Below are positions 20,470 through 32,754 of a stretch of DNA of 64,000 nt, piece after piece. The stretch's first letter is position 1. Each line of letters opens with the position of its first letter. The position numbers and the translations under genes are program-made. The notes beneath the pieces are model-generated. The model worked only from the letters and a program-made list of their open reading frames with translations. It was not told where the DNA came from and did not search any database. Origin of the DNA: Paraescarpia echinospica (taxonomy: Eukaryota > Annelida > Polychaeta > Sabellida > Siboglinidae); contig CM034543.1 in the NCBI GenBank assembly GCA_020002185.1, positions 32,750,404-32,814,403 of the forward strand, written 5' to 3'.

Positions 20470-21885
20470 CAAGCAGGAAGTCTAACAGTGTCCTAACCCC
20501 TGAAAGCGTATGATAAATCTTGGCTGGACCGGATGTCGTAAAGCCAGTACTCTGCCGACCGCGCCTTACATACCATCGTCTATATATGTGTATACGCTAT
20601 TTTTGGCAACTGGATATCTCTTCCCAGTTACTGACGTCCATTTCCTTATGTTGTTCATTTGCTTCTGAGGACCATTGGCCTATGACCCTCCAATTGGCAA
20701 TGGACTTATAAAACCAAGGTAATTAATTACAGATGTCGGAGAAAAATGACAACAGTGGACGATTGGTGGGTCACTCTCCAGATGACGTCACTGTGGTGGT
20801 ACTTTTGCTTTACCGAGAAATTACGGGCATAGCGTAATTGTTGACAGCAGAACGTAACTGGCCAACTGAAACGAGTTTGGGGTAAAGAGAAAGTATATAT
20901 TGGTGATAATTACATTATTTGTTTTGCGTCATTAATGGGTGTATGTATAAACGTCATATGAATTACTTGGAGACATGAAACCAATAGACAGATGGTGGTG
21001 TAACGAATGTTGTCAATATGTCATGATTAATATCATATGTATTTTTGCTAAATACATTATTCAACAAAATAGACCTACGTATAATAATTAATTTCGCAGC
21101 AGTTTTGACAGCGGTACATTTTGGCACAACAGCGAAAGAGTTTGCCTTTTTATTCAACATGAAAACCTATGCGTTATAGAACGTACGTCAACTACATTAC
21201 TCACCGGATATCTACGGAAGAACATGTCAGCCTGACTTTGCTGCGTTTAACGTTATGTCAGGCTGACCTATGATTATGTGGTTGACGTATATTCCACAAC
21301 ATCTTCGCCAACTTTGTAGCTGATATTAGATCTTGAGGCTACATTTCTTAAGATTCAAACCCTTTCTGGGCGTCTGTTTAGAACAATGATAATGCAGTTG
21401 CATAGCACTAATTATCACGTTGTACATCAAAACGTTGTAAAAATGAATTGATACAAATAAACTAATAGACTATTAATATAACATGTAAAACACACTAAGT
21501 TAGACATTAAATATATTAATAAATATATAAAAGCACACAAAACTGGTGACACAGGTAATACTAAATATTCACTAATGTCATTTATGATAACACAATCAGT
21601 AGGCACAACGATATTCATATATTTTAAGTCATAGTTTTTTATTAATGTAGAAATTGTTGCAGAGATATTGCAGTACATGGTCTCTAATTAATGCAGGAGA
21701 AACATAAAACAATATAAACTGTTAAATGTGTCTCGTCAGAACCCGGCAAACATGTATTGAACAAGGTTGTTTCATATTTATGAATAACTCTCATTTGGTT
21801 GATCGTCTGCTTGCTTCTTGTCGATTGTCAAACAATTTGTGTTAACGTTTAGGGGACACGCCCCACAACCATGACTGTTTACATT
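20470..21885. other. Gene-less stretch
   Basis: No gene is supported. The sequence is AT-rich, with short accidental frames. Confidence 0.5.
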
Positions 21886-21889
21886 TTAG

Positions 21890-22226
21890 TATACCTGCCA
21901 CCTTTTTGTTGAAATCAGGGAGATTTATCAGCGATTCGGCCCGCTTCCCGTGACGCGCTGTCTCGTCGCGCTGTCTCGTCGCGCTGTCTCGGATCTTCAC
22001 ATCGGAAGACGGAGGAGAGGGTGCCGTTGTAGATTTTGTGCCGGAAATTCAGCGGTTCAGCAAGTCTTAGCACATCTGCCGTGGCTTCGCACTGTCTCAA
22101 AGATCGGGAGGTGGTGTTGGAGATTTTCAGAGAAAATCCGGGAGATTTACTTGTGTTCCTGGAGACCGGGACATACACCAAAAATCAGGGAGACTCCCGG
22201 ATTTCAAGGGAGAGTTGGCAGGTATA
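21890..22226. mobile_element. MITE with TACCTGCCA termini
   Basis: Left end tatacctgccacctttttgt and the reverse complement of the right end (tatacctgccaactctccct) match, then continue with tgaaatcagggag against tgaaatccgggag. A TA dinucleotide at each end fits Tc1/mariner-type insertion. The interior is GC-richer and has three copies of tcgcgctgtc. Confidence 0.75.
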
Positions 22227-22229
22227 GTT

Positions 22230-23145
22230 TAAGTAAGCTACCAATTCTACAACATTGGACATGTTGAACATTAAACAAAATCGAAATAAACAAGGTAATA
22301 AACATTATCTTGCCGAGACGCAAAAGTCACCAATGTTTTAAGCAAAACACGTCAAGAGGCATATCTTAACACCAAACAAGGATGACGGACGATTATTTCA
22401 GTACGCTTTTTGCTCTTTATGACAATCCAGCTGTGCAAGTACGTACACGTTTCATTTTTTTAGGATCCACGTAGAAATCGGTATTGCTGTTCCCACGACG
22501 TTATCGTGTTGTCTATGTGTAAGGGGGCGCTGTTAAAATACTCATCCACGTACAAATGCATGTAAACACCTTGTGTAAATCGAATCAAACGCACCTTCAA
22601 CCTAACCCTAAACATAAACATAACCATAAACATAATACGTTTTGCGCATCAGACCAACCATTTGTACGTGGAGACATAGCAGGAAGCTTCCTCCTTATGT
22701 AGGCCAAATACTGATGAATGTTGGTCTAAACAGTACCCGTTAGGTGGAGTAACTGTCACGATTCTCAGATATTAATTCTCTGGCGGGGTGTCTAAAACTG
22801 ACTCGCCTGAGTCAATATAATGTCAAAGTGCTACCCTTCAGCTTAGTTTAACGGTACGCAAAGCGATCAATTATATCTTGACAGTCAAGCGTCGTGTCAG
22901 TTGTAACACCCAGTCGATGCGAGTGTTATTCATGTTTGGTCGTTGCCGTCTTGGGGAGCCACTGGCACTACTGGTTACACGGGTTTCAGTAGCCACTGCC
23001 CGTCATATATTAATATAACGTTCTTAAGACGATAATAAATATTATGATGATATATATACTTCCCGGCAAATAGTGTTTAGTAAAAAAATTCGCAGTGCCA
23101 AAGTTTCGACCCCGCAGCAAGTTGAAATGGGAAAAACATCCAGTT
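22230..23145. other. Gene-less stretch with a small palindromic repeat
   Basis: No gene is seen. Around 22545-22672 the segments ccacgtacaaatg and catttgtacgtgg form an inverted pair enclosing an aaccctaaacataaacataa run, as in a small nonautonomous DNA element. Confidence 0.4.
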
Positions 23146-23149
23146 TCTA

Positions 23150-23290
23150 AACAAGTTTTATTGGCAGCAATGCCGAGGTGGGCTACATCAGTATTTTATG
23201 TTCAATGATTTCCCATTTTCCCACGTTTGACAGAGCAGAATTTCAGATACAGATTACTACGCTGGCTAATTCCGGGTAGAGGAACAGTGG
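23150..23290. repeat. Dispersed repeat, inverted copy at 50925-51085
   Basis: The reverse complement contains ctctacccggaattagccag, gggaaaatgggaaatc and aaaacttgttt-like strings, matching 50930-51080 in the same order. The family is not recognised. Confidence 0.7.
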
Positions 23291-23465
23291 TTAATCGTAA
23301 CAAAACGAGATTACCATGATTGTGGTCAGGCAAGTCTACTGGGATTTCCTGGAATTGCTACTTGGTATGGTGCGCATGCGTTTGTGTCACACAATCGCGT
23401 CCGGCAAAAACATCAACTGGGCCGGAGTACAGTTGATCCAGCGAACTGCCATACATTACGTAGGA

Positions 23466-23957
23466 CAGCGGTTCTTAATTCCGGTCGCAGGACTTGCTAG
23501 GCGACCTTCAGACAGTTATCTTGTGATAAATGGTAAAATAGGCAAAGCAGAAATAACATAAATAATTAATGCATGAGAACAAACTTGTTTGTCGAATACG
23601 GGGAATCGCCAAATCAGCGCCGTGTATGCACTGGTTTGTCGACGGAGGCCATTTTTGGAGACTCGCTGGGGCGGCGCGCGTCGCGACGTCAGTACGATGT
23701 AACTTTGGACTGTAGAAGCGACGTCGCGGCGCGAACTCTGCGCGGCATGCGAGACGAGCAATTTACGCAAACAATCGAGTGAATTTGAAAAGCCATGTTA
23801 TTGTGTATCTATCATATGGCGATTCAGATTCATGCAACATTTGCCATACATTTTTTTGTAATAATCATGAAACGTTCGGACAGTTAATAGCACGTCCCAC
23901 TCAAAATGGCTTGGCGACCTAACTTTGAGTCGCGACCCAGGGTGTTAAGAACCGCTG
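23466..23957. mobile_element. Nonautonomous hAT element, 492 bp
   Basis: The termini are CAGCGGTTCTTAA at the left and its reverse complement ttaagaaccgctg at the right, a hAT-type terminal repeat. The flanking 8-bp sequences are acgtagga (23458-23465) and acatagga (23958-23965), a target duplication with one mismatch. The interior is notably GC- and CpG-rich (gcggcgcgcgtcgcgacgtc near 23690) compared with its surroundings. There is no transposase. Confidence 0.85.
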
Positions 23958-24017
23958 ACATAGGATATCAGCCAGGGGTAGAATAGTGCTACCACCCCTG
24001 GCTTGTGAGGATGGCCG

Positions 24018-27000
24018 TTACTGCTTTACGTAGACTCTACATGCCGCTTCAGGGTCTGCGTCGTCAGCACACCCTGCATACAGCCTGCATCCGCCCGTCT
24101 GGCCGCGATAGGTGAACGCTTTGCACTCGGGTCGCTGAGAGCAGCTGCGCGCGCATATAATGACACTTGGCAGGTCCGCTCGATCCAATTCATCACCTTG
24201 TGGACATCCAATGTCAAGCCGATGAACGTAGACATCTGGAAACAAGATAACAAAACTGGGTGAATGACGGTATTGATCGTTATCTAACTACTAACCGTTT
24301 ACACCAAACCTTATCTGAAAATGGATACACCATTAAATAATTGATGTTGTTTAATTCGTACGTCAGTGAGGTTACTTCCGAAACTGAGAGCGACGTAAAT
24401 GGGTTTGAATTTTCTAAATTGTTGTTGAGTTCGGCCCACGTGCCGCAGTTTATATGATATGTTTATGTGTTCATATAATGACTTTGTAAAGAAAATGTAA
24501 ACGGAATTGTGTCAGCTGACTTGACTACCACACGTTTTAGCTGCGGATCAAGTATTGAACACGGTTTGCGATTGCGCAATTAGAACGGTGAAGCTGATGT
24601 GATAAAGAGTTTCAAGAAGAAGTTGGTGTGAGGTCGATTAAAGTGTGCTGAACACATGGAACGTATAATATTGTCAACAACAACATTGTAGAGCGAATAC
24701 AGCGCCGTCAACAAAATAGGAGAGCCACAGGCAACAAACAACAACAAAAACAACAAATAACAACAACAACATTGCAGAGAGACTTCAGCGCCGTCAACAA
24801 ATCTTACCGCTGTAATGGATGCGTCTTTCACTACTTCCGTCCACCGTCGTCGGCGACAAGGTCGTTGTTTCCTGGTCTTCGTTTTCACAGATGAACCGGA
24901 AGTCAGTGGAACATGCGAAGTCCCACCACCGACCACTCAAGCTGATGGCGACACAGTCCGCGTTTTTATGGTTCGAATCACCGTTGTTTGGCTGGGCGTT
25001 GCCCCAGTTCGACCATGTGACGTCATCGCCGAGCGGATCAAATATAAAGTGTCCCTCTAGAGATATTGAAAACATCACAAAACGTGTGGTGACAAAAGAG
25101 ACAATTCAGTCTAAATCACAAAAATGTGCAGTGGAGCAAAACATAAAGCCGTGTTCAAAGGAATGAGCAAAGGTATTCTGTAGTTGATTGTCTTACTACA
25201 TTCTTAATGTATTACTGGCGACGAGTGCCAGTTTACGATGCACAATGAGAGAGATTGCGGATTATACTATTGATGACGAAAGCTAATGTGTGACGCAGGT
25301 TGATTGATTGGTCTGTGAAATTATCGCTATATAAACATGAGGAATAATGATATTGTAGATGCAAAAACAAAAGACCCTACATTGGCTGTGTTTCTGGACC
25401 TTTCAGAGGCATTTCATACAATTAACCACGATATTTTACTGCACAAATAATTTTGTATGGACTTCGGGGAATAAGTAATAAATGGTTTGCCAGTAATTTA
25501 TCAAATCGAAAACTATATACTGAGATACATAAATGTCAATCACCGCAAAAAATATTAAAAATGGAGTACCCCAAGGTTCCATATTTGGACCAGTCTTATT
25601 CCTAATTTATATCAATGATATAACTATCTTTACGTCTTTGAATTTATTGTATTTTGCGGATGACACAACTGTATACTAATCAGGTCTTCGTGTTGACACT
25701 TTAATAAACAGTATAAACCAAGCATTGATACATTTATACGACTGGCTTTGTGCCAATAAATTGTCTTTAAATATTGAAAATACACACTTTTGCATATTTA
25801 GTACACCAAATAGCAAATACCAGGTAAATAATTGTATTAAAACAAACAGGGAAGTTATTAATCGTGTTGGGAAACATAACAAAGAAGAAACTGTGAAGTT
25901 CTTGGGAATACATATTGATAAACATTTAACATGAAATAAACATATTAATTTATTCAGTTCTAAAACATCTAGAGCAATTTTTGCAATTAATAGATTGAAA
26001 AATGTTCTGCCACATAATGCTTTATAAACCCTCTATTTTACTTTAATGCAAAGTCATTTAACTTACGGTGTACAAGTATGGGGAAATGGAAATACTGTAA
26101 GCAAGTTAGACATTTTACAAAAACGCGCTATATGAATAATTAATTTAAAAAAAGTACAACAGTCACACCGATCCATTTTTAAATCTGAAAATATACTTAA
26201 ATTTGGTGATATATACAGGTTGAACGTCTTACTATTTATGTATGACTATCAACATAACACACTGCCTAAATCCTTTAAAGATTATACACCAAAAAGAACT
26301 TAGCCACTAATATCAGACTTACCAGACAATATAACCTCTTACATACAGAGAAACCCAGAAAACATTTTTCATCTAGGTTACCTATACATAATTTCATAAA
26401 AATATGGAATAGTCTTGATTATAAGGTACAAAACACTAAATCTAGACCAAAATTCTAAGTTTCATTATGCAAACAATATAAATATGTGTATTGTTGTCGG
26501 TTGTGAAAGGGGTGTGGAATTGGAGGGTAGACATATTGTTTTCTGCCCCCCCCCCCACCTGTAATAGGCGGCGTGGTGACGAAAATGTTTTGTAATCTCT
26601 TTCGCAGCGTGGGTACGGTCACACTCAACGTTACCAAATATTACATGTAACACAAATAAAACTAATTCCCGCGTTTCCAAAGAACTAGTAGCAGCCACTC
26701 GTTCTTGTGATATCTAGTATGTTGATATCAGTGGTGGCAATGGATTTCTTCAATCAAAATGTTGACATTTTAATAAGACGAATTGACCTGCGATTTCGGG
26801 TTGGTTCATTTCTGATGGTGCAAATTCTAACAAACATCCTAAACGGATTTTTGTAAGGACTGTTTATTTGAATTCTACGGCAATTCCTACTATGGAAACG
26901 TCCCTCAGACCCAAATTCCTCTAGACTGTGTGAATAATAATTGACAAAGAGTGCGTTTTTGCGAATACTCGCCCACCTGTTAAAATACAATTGTTCGATT

Positions 27001-27520
27001 TGGGAATTATAGACCGAAACAATTATGGTACCATATGTTAGGTGAATAAGTGAAGCGTATGTCAACACCTACCATTAGCAATATCGGTAGCTGCTGTCCA
27101 GAACAACTCGTCACTGTAGCCGTTTTCCACTAACAAGGAACGCATGAAGTCGTGGTCATCGACGCCGTCTATGTGCACAAGTTTGCCGCCGTAGACGTCG
27201 CAGGTGTCTCGAGCTTCCAGCCAGGTGCTCGGGGTGTCAACGATTAGGTAACATATGCCTCTGTTCTCTTCCCAGCCCATCTCGCAACAATCGCCTGCAA
27301 ACAATCAGATGAGACGGCAATAGTCCGAGGACGCGAGTGAACATAGGAATAGGCGAGTGGACATAGGAACCTAGGATGGGATGCACTTACGCTGCATCCA
27401 AGTTAGCGTATTAATATGTGGATAATGCGAAGTCTTGTTTAACGCCGGCGTCCACTTAAAGAACGTGCTCAACGTCCATCGTCATTACAAGTTTCTGTAA
27501 GCAGCTAATACACGTATATT

Positions 27521-27581
<61 letters not shown>

Positions 27582-27608
27582 TGCGTGCGTGCGTGCTTGC
27601 TTGCTTGC

Positions 27609-27642
<34 letters not shown>

Positions 27643-28594
27643 TTGCGTTTGCGTGTGCGTGTGTGTGCCTGTGCGTTTGAATGTGCGTGTGGATGTGTGC
27701 GTGTGCGTATGTATGTGTGTGCGTGTGCGCGTTTGCGTTTCGCATACAATAAATAGGGGAGTTTCTTAGATTGAGATAACTGGCTCTGTAAGTTATTGAC
27801 ATGCTTGCACATAATGTTGTTTATAGATACCATAGACTTAGATACCATCTATGCCTACATATATATATATATATAATATTGTATAGCGTATACTATATAT
27901 ATTATATATATTATATTATATATAATATTACTATACTCTCAATATCGGTAAAGGTAATTCACAATAAACAGCTTGAATTGAGGAGATCAATAATGGCTTG
28001 ATACTATTAGAATTTCACTGATAATATGGAGTGAACAATATTATTCCTTGAAAGGTATTACCAATATTCTTGGTAGATGTGACTGGATATTGACAGCAAA
28101 AGCTGTCGTCAGTTGTCAAAGGGTGATACCAATGGCTAAATCAATCAATAAATCAGTAATTTATTTCCAACAACCAACAGCACAAATTCTATCATTGTAT
28201 AATACAACATATTGCATATAATATATATATATATATATATATTATATCGGTAAAGGTAAATCACAATAAACAGCGTCCTGAATTGAGGAGATCAATAATG
28301 GCTTCTCCCTATGATAATTTTGTAGCGATAAACAAATAAACAATTGTGTAGCAATAAACAAATAATAAATTAATGTATAATAAGTAAGTACGCGCATTTA
28401 AATGTTATTAAGCTACTTGATCAAAACAATGTAATATTTATTCGTGTAGTTTTTTAAATGCACCTGTAAGGTGTAGTCATTTTTTAACTCTATGTTTAAT
28501 TTTGTACAAATCGAAGAGTAGGCAAAATACATTATGCCTTACCTCCTTCCAAGATGAAGACAACTAACACAACCCGAAGTATGACGTGTTCCAT
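24018..28594 (-). CDS. Secreted C-type lectin with C-terminal PAN/apple-like domain
   Basis: Four exons: 28594-28543, 27294-27073, 25056-24808 and 24235-24018. All introns are GT-AG and all are phase 1, the pattern of shuffled extracellular modules. The product is about 246 residues. Residues 1-17 ([17 protein letters not shown]) form a signal peptide. Residues 19-155 or so are a long-form C-type lectin domain: [64 protein letters not shown] and FRFICE, with all six cysteines. The calcium/sugar site has QPN in place of EPN or QPD and WWD in place of WND, so binding specificity cannot be predicted. A Thr/Ser-rich linker follows, then a PAN/apple-like module with CARSC, ECKAFTY and GGCRLYAGC. 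The likely role is extracellular recognition. Intron 1 holds microsatellites and a short duplication; intron 2 holds a LINE. Confidence 0.88.
25340..26460 (+). mobile_element. Jockey/CR1-like LINE fragment in lectin gene intron 2
   Basis: Plus-strand reverse-transcriptase pieces are readable in shifting frames: [16 protein letters not shown] near 25390, [20 protein letters not shown] near 25565, [10 protein letters not shown] near 25650, then [26 protein letters not shown] and [11 protein letters not shown] near 26050. Many stops and frame breaks show it is dead. It runs antisense to the lectin gene. Confidence 0.85.
26500..26605. repeat. Dispersed repeat, inverted relative to 34575-34680
   Basis: Shared strings include attggagg, gacatattgttttctgcccc, taatagg and cggcg. 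It is listed because two copies of one unnamed family occur here, one in a lectin gene intron. Confidence 0.55.
27521..27742. repeat. (GT)n and (GTGC)n microsatellite in lectin gene intron 1
   Basis: About 58 bases of pure gt followed by gtgcgtgc and gcttgctt variants. Confidence 0.95.
27941..28310. repeat. Direct duplication of about 60 bp in lectin gene intron 1
   Basis: atatcggtaaaggtaa...caataaacag...gaattgaggagatcaataat occurs at 27941-28001 and again at 28243-28305. Each copy follows an AT-rich palindromic run (tatatatata). The copies differ by a 3-base insertion and single changes. Confidence 0.8.
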
Positions 28595-29529
28595 ATTGTT
28601 ACCACATTTATACGCGCTCTAATAGCTCCGTACGGTCTTGCTTCAAACTGTCTAATGGATATTAACAGGTTTCACGTCTTCAGTAAACAATCTATGGCTT
28701 GACCAGTCCACTTATCCAGTCACGAATCGGTAACTCGCCAGTGGCTTCAGTGAACCGGATGTACGCTGGAATATTCCTACTCTCGTCTGGTTGCTTAGTG
28801 AATTTTCCACCGCATTAAGGAGCAACTAGCGCTGGTCGCAAATTAAGTATTATTTGTATGCGGATTGGGCAGGAAAACCATTCATTCGCAGCAAAGTGCA
28901 CATGCATTTGCCTGTGGCTGTCGCGAAAGGTGTTGTTGCATTTGCTGTGTGAGACATTGGTTGTTTCAAATTCGTAATATGCATATATGACGGTGGTCTA
29001 CTATAAGTGACCCGGCATAAGGACACGGTGTCATCCCACTAGCCCCCGTGTATCTAGCCCCCGTCCCTGTAGCCCTCCGAGGTGTGAGAATTGAGTGCCA
29101 GTAGCCCCCCGATCAGTATGCTGTTGGTTTAACACACACCCTCTTTTTATATATTTATAATTGTAGGTGGAGTTAATCATTTGGAGTCCCATATAACTTC
29201 CACACATCACTTTTGTGGTGTTGAAAGCTCACTCTCCCAATAGGTAAGGTAACCTCTACATATAGCTTGTTTGATGTGAGCAAAACCCAATTTAACTCGT
29301 ACATGAAAGCTAGTTGCCCTGATCCAGGTATAAGCTATTACAATAGAAAGTTCAATTGTCCCCACTTTTAACTTAACAAACAATTGATTGTGGATTTGTG
29401 ATATTCCATCCTTGCCAGTTCATATATTTCTAGCCAATAAGGAAAGGATACGTTTGCTTTAGCTGGCCTGAGCGTCATGTTGAATCTCATAATTGAGTTC
29501 GGAATGACTCAATTAACACTATTTAACAA

Positions 29530-29845
29530 GACTGCCACCCAGGGAATTAGTTCTAGATGGCAGGTGGACAAGGAAGCCCTTTGGCTTATCGAGAGTCTAC
29601 GTGTATCCCGCCCTTCTGAGTTATGTGTCGATTTGATTTTTAAACATATTCACGCCATTAGCACCCACACAATCAGCAGATAATCTGTTCCATTCATTTA
29701 CAGGCCTTTGTGAAAATGAGAACTTTCTTATATATAATTTACACTATTCCTTTACTGATGTAACTACATGTCCTCTAGCCCTTCTATCTTTCTTAACTAC
29801 AAAAAACATATTTCTATCTACCGAAAATATCTGGATGTGAACGCG
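29530..29845 (-). mobile_element. CR1/Jockey-like LINE 3' part nested in the MULE
   Basis: This is the reverse complement of the family seen at 15390-15600: ggacaaggaagccctttggc, cttatcgagagtct and cgtgtatcccgccctt match the LINE 3' region in gene A intron 1. Together with 30480-30960 it forms one LINE that was split by the 29846-30475 insertion. Confidence 0.8.
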
Positions 29846-30475
29846 GCACAGATAGCCACCCACGCCCTCGTCACGTCAAAACTGGACTACTTGAATGGAT
29901 TACTGCATGGCCTCTACGCATGGTAGCTGGCCAAGTTACAACGAATGCAGAGCACAGCCGCACGCATAGTTTCCCGTGTCCCTAGACGACCTCACATCAC
30001 GCCAGTCCATCGCGCACTACATGCCTGTGAGGTATCGTGTGCAATTCAAATTGCTCAGACTGACCTACGAGGCAATCCTCGACGAAGGCCCATCCTACAT
30101 CAAAGACATGCTGGTGCAACACAATCCGAGAAGATCACTTCGGTCTGAGAGCATGTTGCTGCTGAGTGTGCCCATGTCAATGACGCAACTGGGGGACAAG
30201 GCCTTTTCTGTGGCAGCACCCACACTGTGGAACGACATACCCCTATCCATTCGCTAGGCTCCATCGACGGATGTATTCAAAAGACAGTTAAATACTTACT
30301 TGTTGTAAAGCTTTTTAGTAGAGTTTTAATTATTTATGACATTTTATATAAAACACCTGTATTGTTCATAGATAGTTATGTAGGTGTTTATTTTATAATT
30401 ACTTTATTTATATATACTTTATTTACTTATTTATATATCTTAGACATCTAGTTTAAATTTTCCGTAATTTTTTAT
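29846..30475 (+). mobile_element. L2/CR1-type LINE 3' fragment
   Basis: Plus-strand frames give ALVTSKLDYLNGLLHGL, LAKLQRMQSTAARIVSR, then VRYRVQFKLLRLTYEAI, LGDKAFSVAAPTLWNDIPL and DVFKRQLNTYL. This order is the C-terminal end of L2/CR1-group polyproteins. It sits inside an older minus-strand LINE, which dates the two insertions relative to each other. Confidence 0.85.
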
Positions 30476-30479
30476 ATAG

Positions 30480-30960
30480 ATATACTAGTTTTTTATGTTT
30501 TGACGTTTTTTTAAATATGTATTTGTATGTATTGCTTCAATGAATTTGTAAAGCGCCTTTCTAAACACTTTTGTATCATCCGCAAATTTCAATACCTTGC
30601 TTGTTAAATCATCGTCCAAATCGTTGATATCTATTAAGAATAATATAGATCCCAGTACTGATGCATGTGGTATTCCACTCAAAACTGATTTCCAGTTTGA
30701 AGCCTCCCATCAACAACTACCCGTGGTCTTCAGTCAATCAGCCATTTTTCTATCCAGTTAATTGTATTATTTCCTATGCCATGGGCCTTTAGTTTAAGCA
30801 GTAATCTTTGATATGGCACTTTATTGAAAGCTTTTTGAAAATCTGGTGATCCCTCGTCTACCCACTTAGTGATATCTTCCAAAAAACATAACATATTTGT
30901 TAAGCTTTTAGAAACCCATGTTGAGATGGGTTTATTAAATTATGTTTAACAAGAAAATCC
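30480..30960 (-). mobile_element. CR1/Jockey-like LINE RT fragment nested in the MULE
   Basis: The minus strand encodes SGIPHASVLGSILFLIDIND and KVLKFADDTKVFRK, with upstream frames reading KAFNKVPYQRLL-like sequence. The FADD catalytic motif is intact in this copy, whereas the copy at 14.7 kb has FAGD. Confidence 0.85.
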
Positions 30961-30967
30961 ATGAAAC

Positions 30968-31990
30968 ATGGCTGCTAGCGTTGAGTTCATCGAAGGTGCT
31001 TTGGGACACTCTGTTGCTGTTTTGAACAGTTATACCTATCACAACTCAAAAGCGTTGACAAATGGCATTACGTTCACGTGTAGTAAGATGAAAAGTGTGA
31101 AGTGTAAAGCATGTCTGCTGGTCAGCGATGATGGAACTGTGGTGAAAGCTGAAGATAGCCACAATCACCCACCCAACCCTGGTGAAATACAAGCGAGAGA
31201 GCTGAGGGTAAAAATGAGGAAGCGAGCCAGGTATGAAACGACTTCAATGCAGGCGATTTACGCCCAGGAAAAGGTGTAACTGCTTCAACAAAGTTATACT
31301 GCGACAGCTTCACCAGCTGAGACAGCATCTGCTCTGCCTCAGGACCAGCGTGTCAAGTCAGCCATGTACCGTGAACTAAAAAGGTCCGATGAATGCCTGC
31401 CTACACGTGTTTCCTGGAGAGATTGTCAAGGGATGCTACTTCCACTACGCTCAGTGTCTGTGGGGGAGACATCAAAGTATGGGGTTATCCGGCAGCTACA
31501 GCGAGAATGGTGATGACAGGAATTGGTTTCGTGTGTTACTAGTAATGCTACTCATCCCAGCGCCACACGTGAAAGATACATTTGAATTTGTCAAGAGCAT
31601 AGTACCGGGTGTACCTCGTGTACGTGACTTCAATGCCTACTTCGACCGCACCTGGATGAACGGACAGTATCCAATCGAAATGTGGGATTGTTTTAATATG
31701 ACGGCCCTCGCACCACCAATAACGTTGAAGGGTATCACACGCGACTCACGAGGAAGGCAGGCAAGATACACCCCAATATCTTCGAGGTGGTTCTGTTCAG
31801 CCAAGAAGAGGCCTTATCACTCATTTCCATCCTCCAGTTAGAGTCGGGTCAGCCTGCTCCCAAGCGCAGGAAGAAGTACAGCAATATTAACGCTCGTTTG
31901 GACGAACTGGGACTAGAACACATGCTGTGTGACCGGTGCACTGAGTCGTATCTCAGAGCCATTGGACACAAGATGAACAATTTCACTTGA
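30968..31990 (+). pseudogene. Decayed FLYWCH-MULE transposase
   Basis: The first part (30968-31279) encodes a FLYWCH-type zinc finger: TFTCSKMKSVKCKACLLV and SHNHPPNPGE. After a frame break, 31389-31841 encodes the C-terminal part of a MULE transposase: FPGEIVKGCYFHYAQCLW, VPRVRDFNAYFDRTWMNG and YPIEMWDCFN. The catalytic middle with the first DDE aspartates is missing between about 31390 and 31400. A further frame continues to 31990. It cannot make an active transposase. Confidence 0.8.
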
Positions 31991-32754
31991 TTTCATTGAC
32001 TAGTTATGCATGCATATGATATTATGTGTGTAAACAAACAACTGATTTTCAACTTTGATCACACAGTGTAATGTTTTCTCACAACAACATTTTGATCAAT
32101 GCTATGAACACAGTAATGTGTTTATCTTATACTACGATTTAATGTCTATTTCTCTTAGTGGTTGGTTACCTTACCTGTGTACGACAAATAAACGAGGGTT
32201 TTTACGGTTTCTCTCCAATGAGAAAGTCCGACATTCCTTCAATGTGCACCAGATATATAATTATTTTCTTTTTTCAAATCAGGTACCTAAAATTGAGGGG
32301 GTAGAACGCTGAATGGAACAGCCAGGTAGTGTAGGCAGAAGGATAAGTATTCCCACTATCCCACTGTTAGTGTCAGTAGCCCCCAGAGGGACCAGTGGGA
32401 CGGGGGCTAGGGTTACTAAGCCAAGGACACATGTATATGTCCCAACAGCAGAAACATGAATAGAAAAATATTGGAAATTCTCCATGACTAATTCTCTGTT
32501 AAGCAACTCTTCAAACAAAGGAAAAACCCACCACAATTATTTCAAATGTAATAGTCACGTGTTAGTTCCACCATTAACGCCATAACGTGATCTCAGTGAA
32601 ATAATCGTAACAGATTGTTAGAGTACAAAGGCAGTTAGTATCAGTAATGTATATACCTACTGTTATGGCGCGATTGCTAAAACGGCCGCATCATAACGGA
32701 AGAAACATTTTAATTTTTAATCGGATTGTGTCAATTATGAATTGGGTATCGTTT

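Larger units (their letters stand above)
29027..32422 (+). mobile_element. FLYWCH/MULE DNA transposon with 8-bp target duplications
   Basis: The ends form an imperfect terminal inverted repeat of 23 bases; its inner part CTAGCCCCCGT is identical at both ends. They are flanked by identical 8-bp direct repeats aaggacac at 29019-29026 and 32423-32430, the size expected for Mutator-like elements. Inside lie a FLYWCH/MULE coding remnant (30968-31990) and nested LINE pieces (29530-30960). The left end recurs at 53649, in intron 1 of gene B. It inserted about 430 bases upstream of the lectin gene start. Confidence 0.9.

Noticed and set aside
27456..27848. His/Thr-rich and Cys/Val-rich frames
   Set aside because: Translations of the GT/CA microsatellite in the lectin gene intron.
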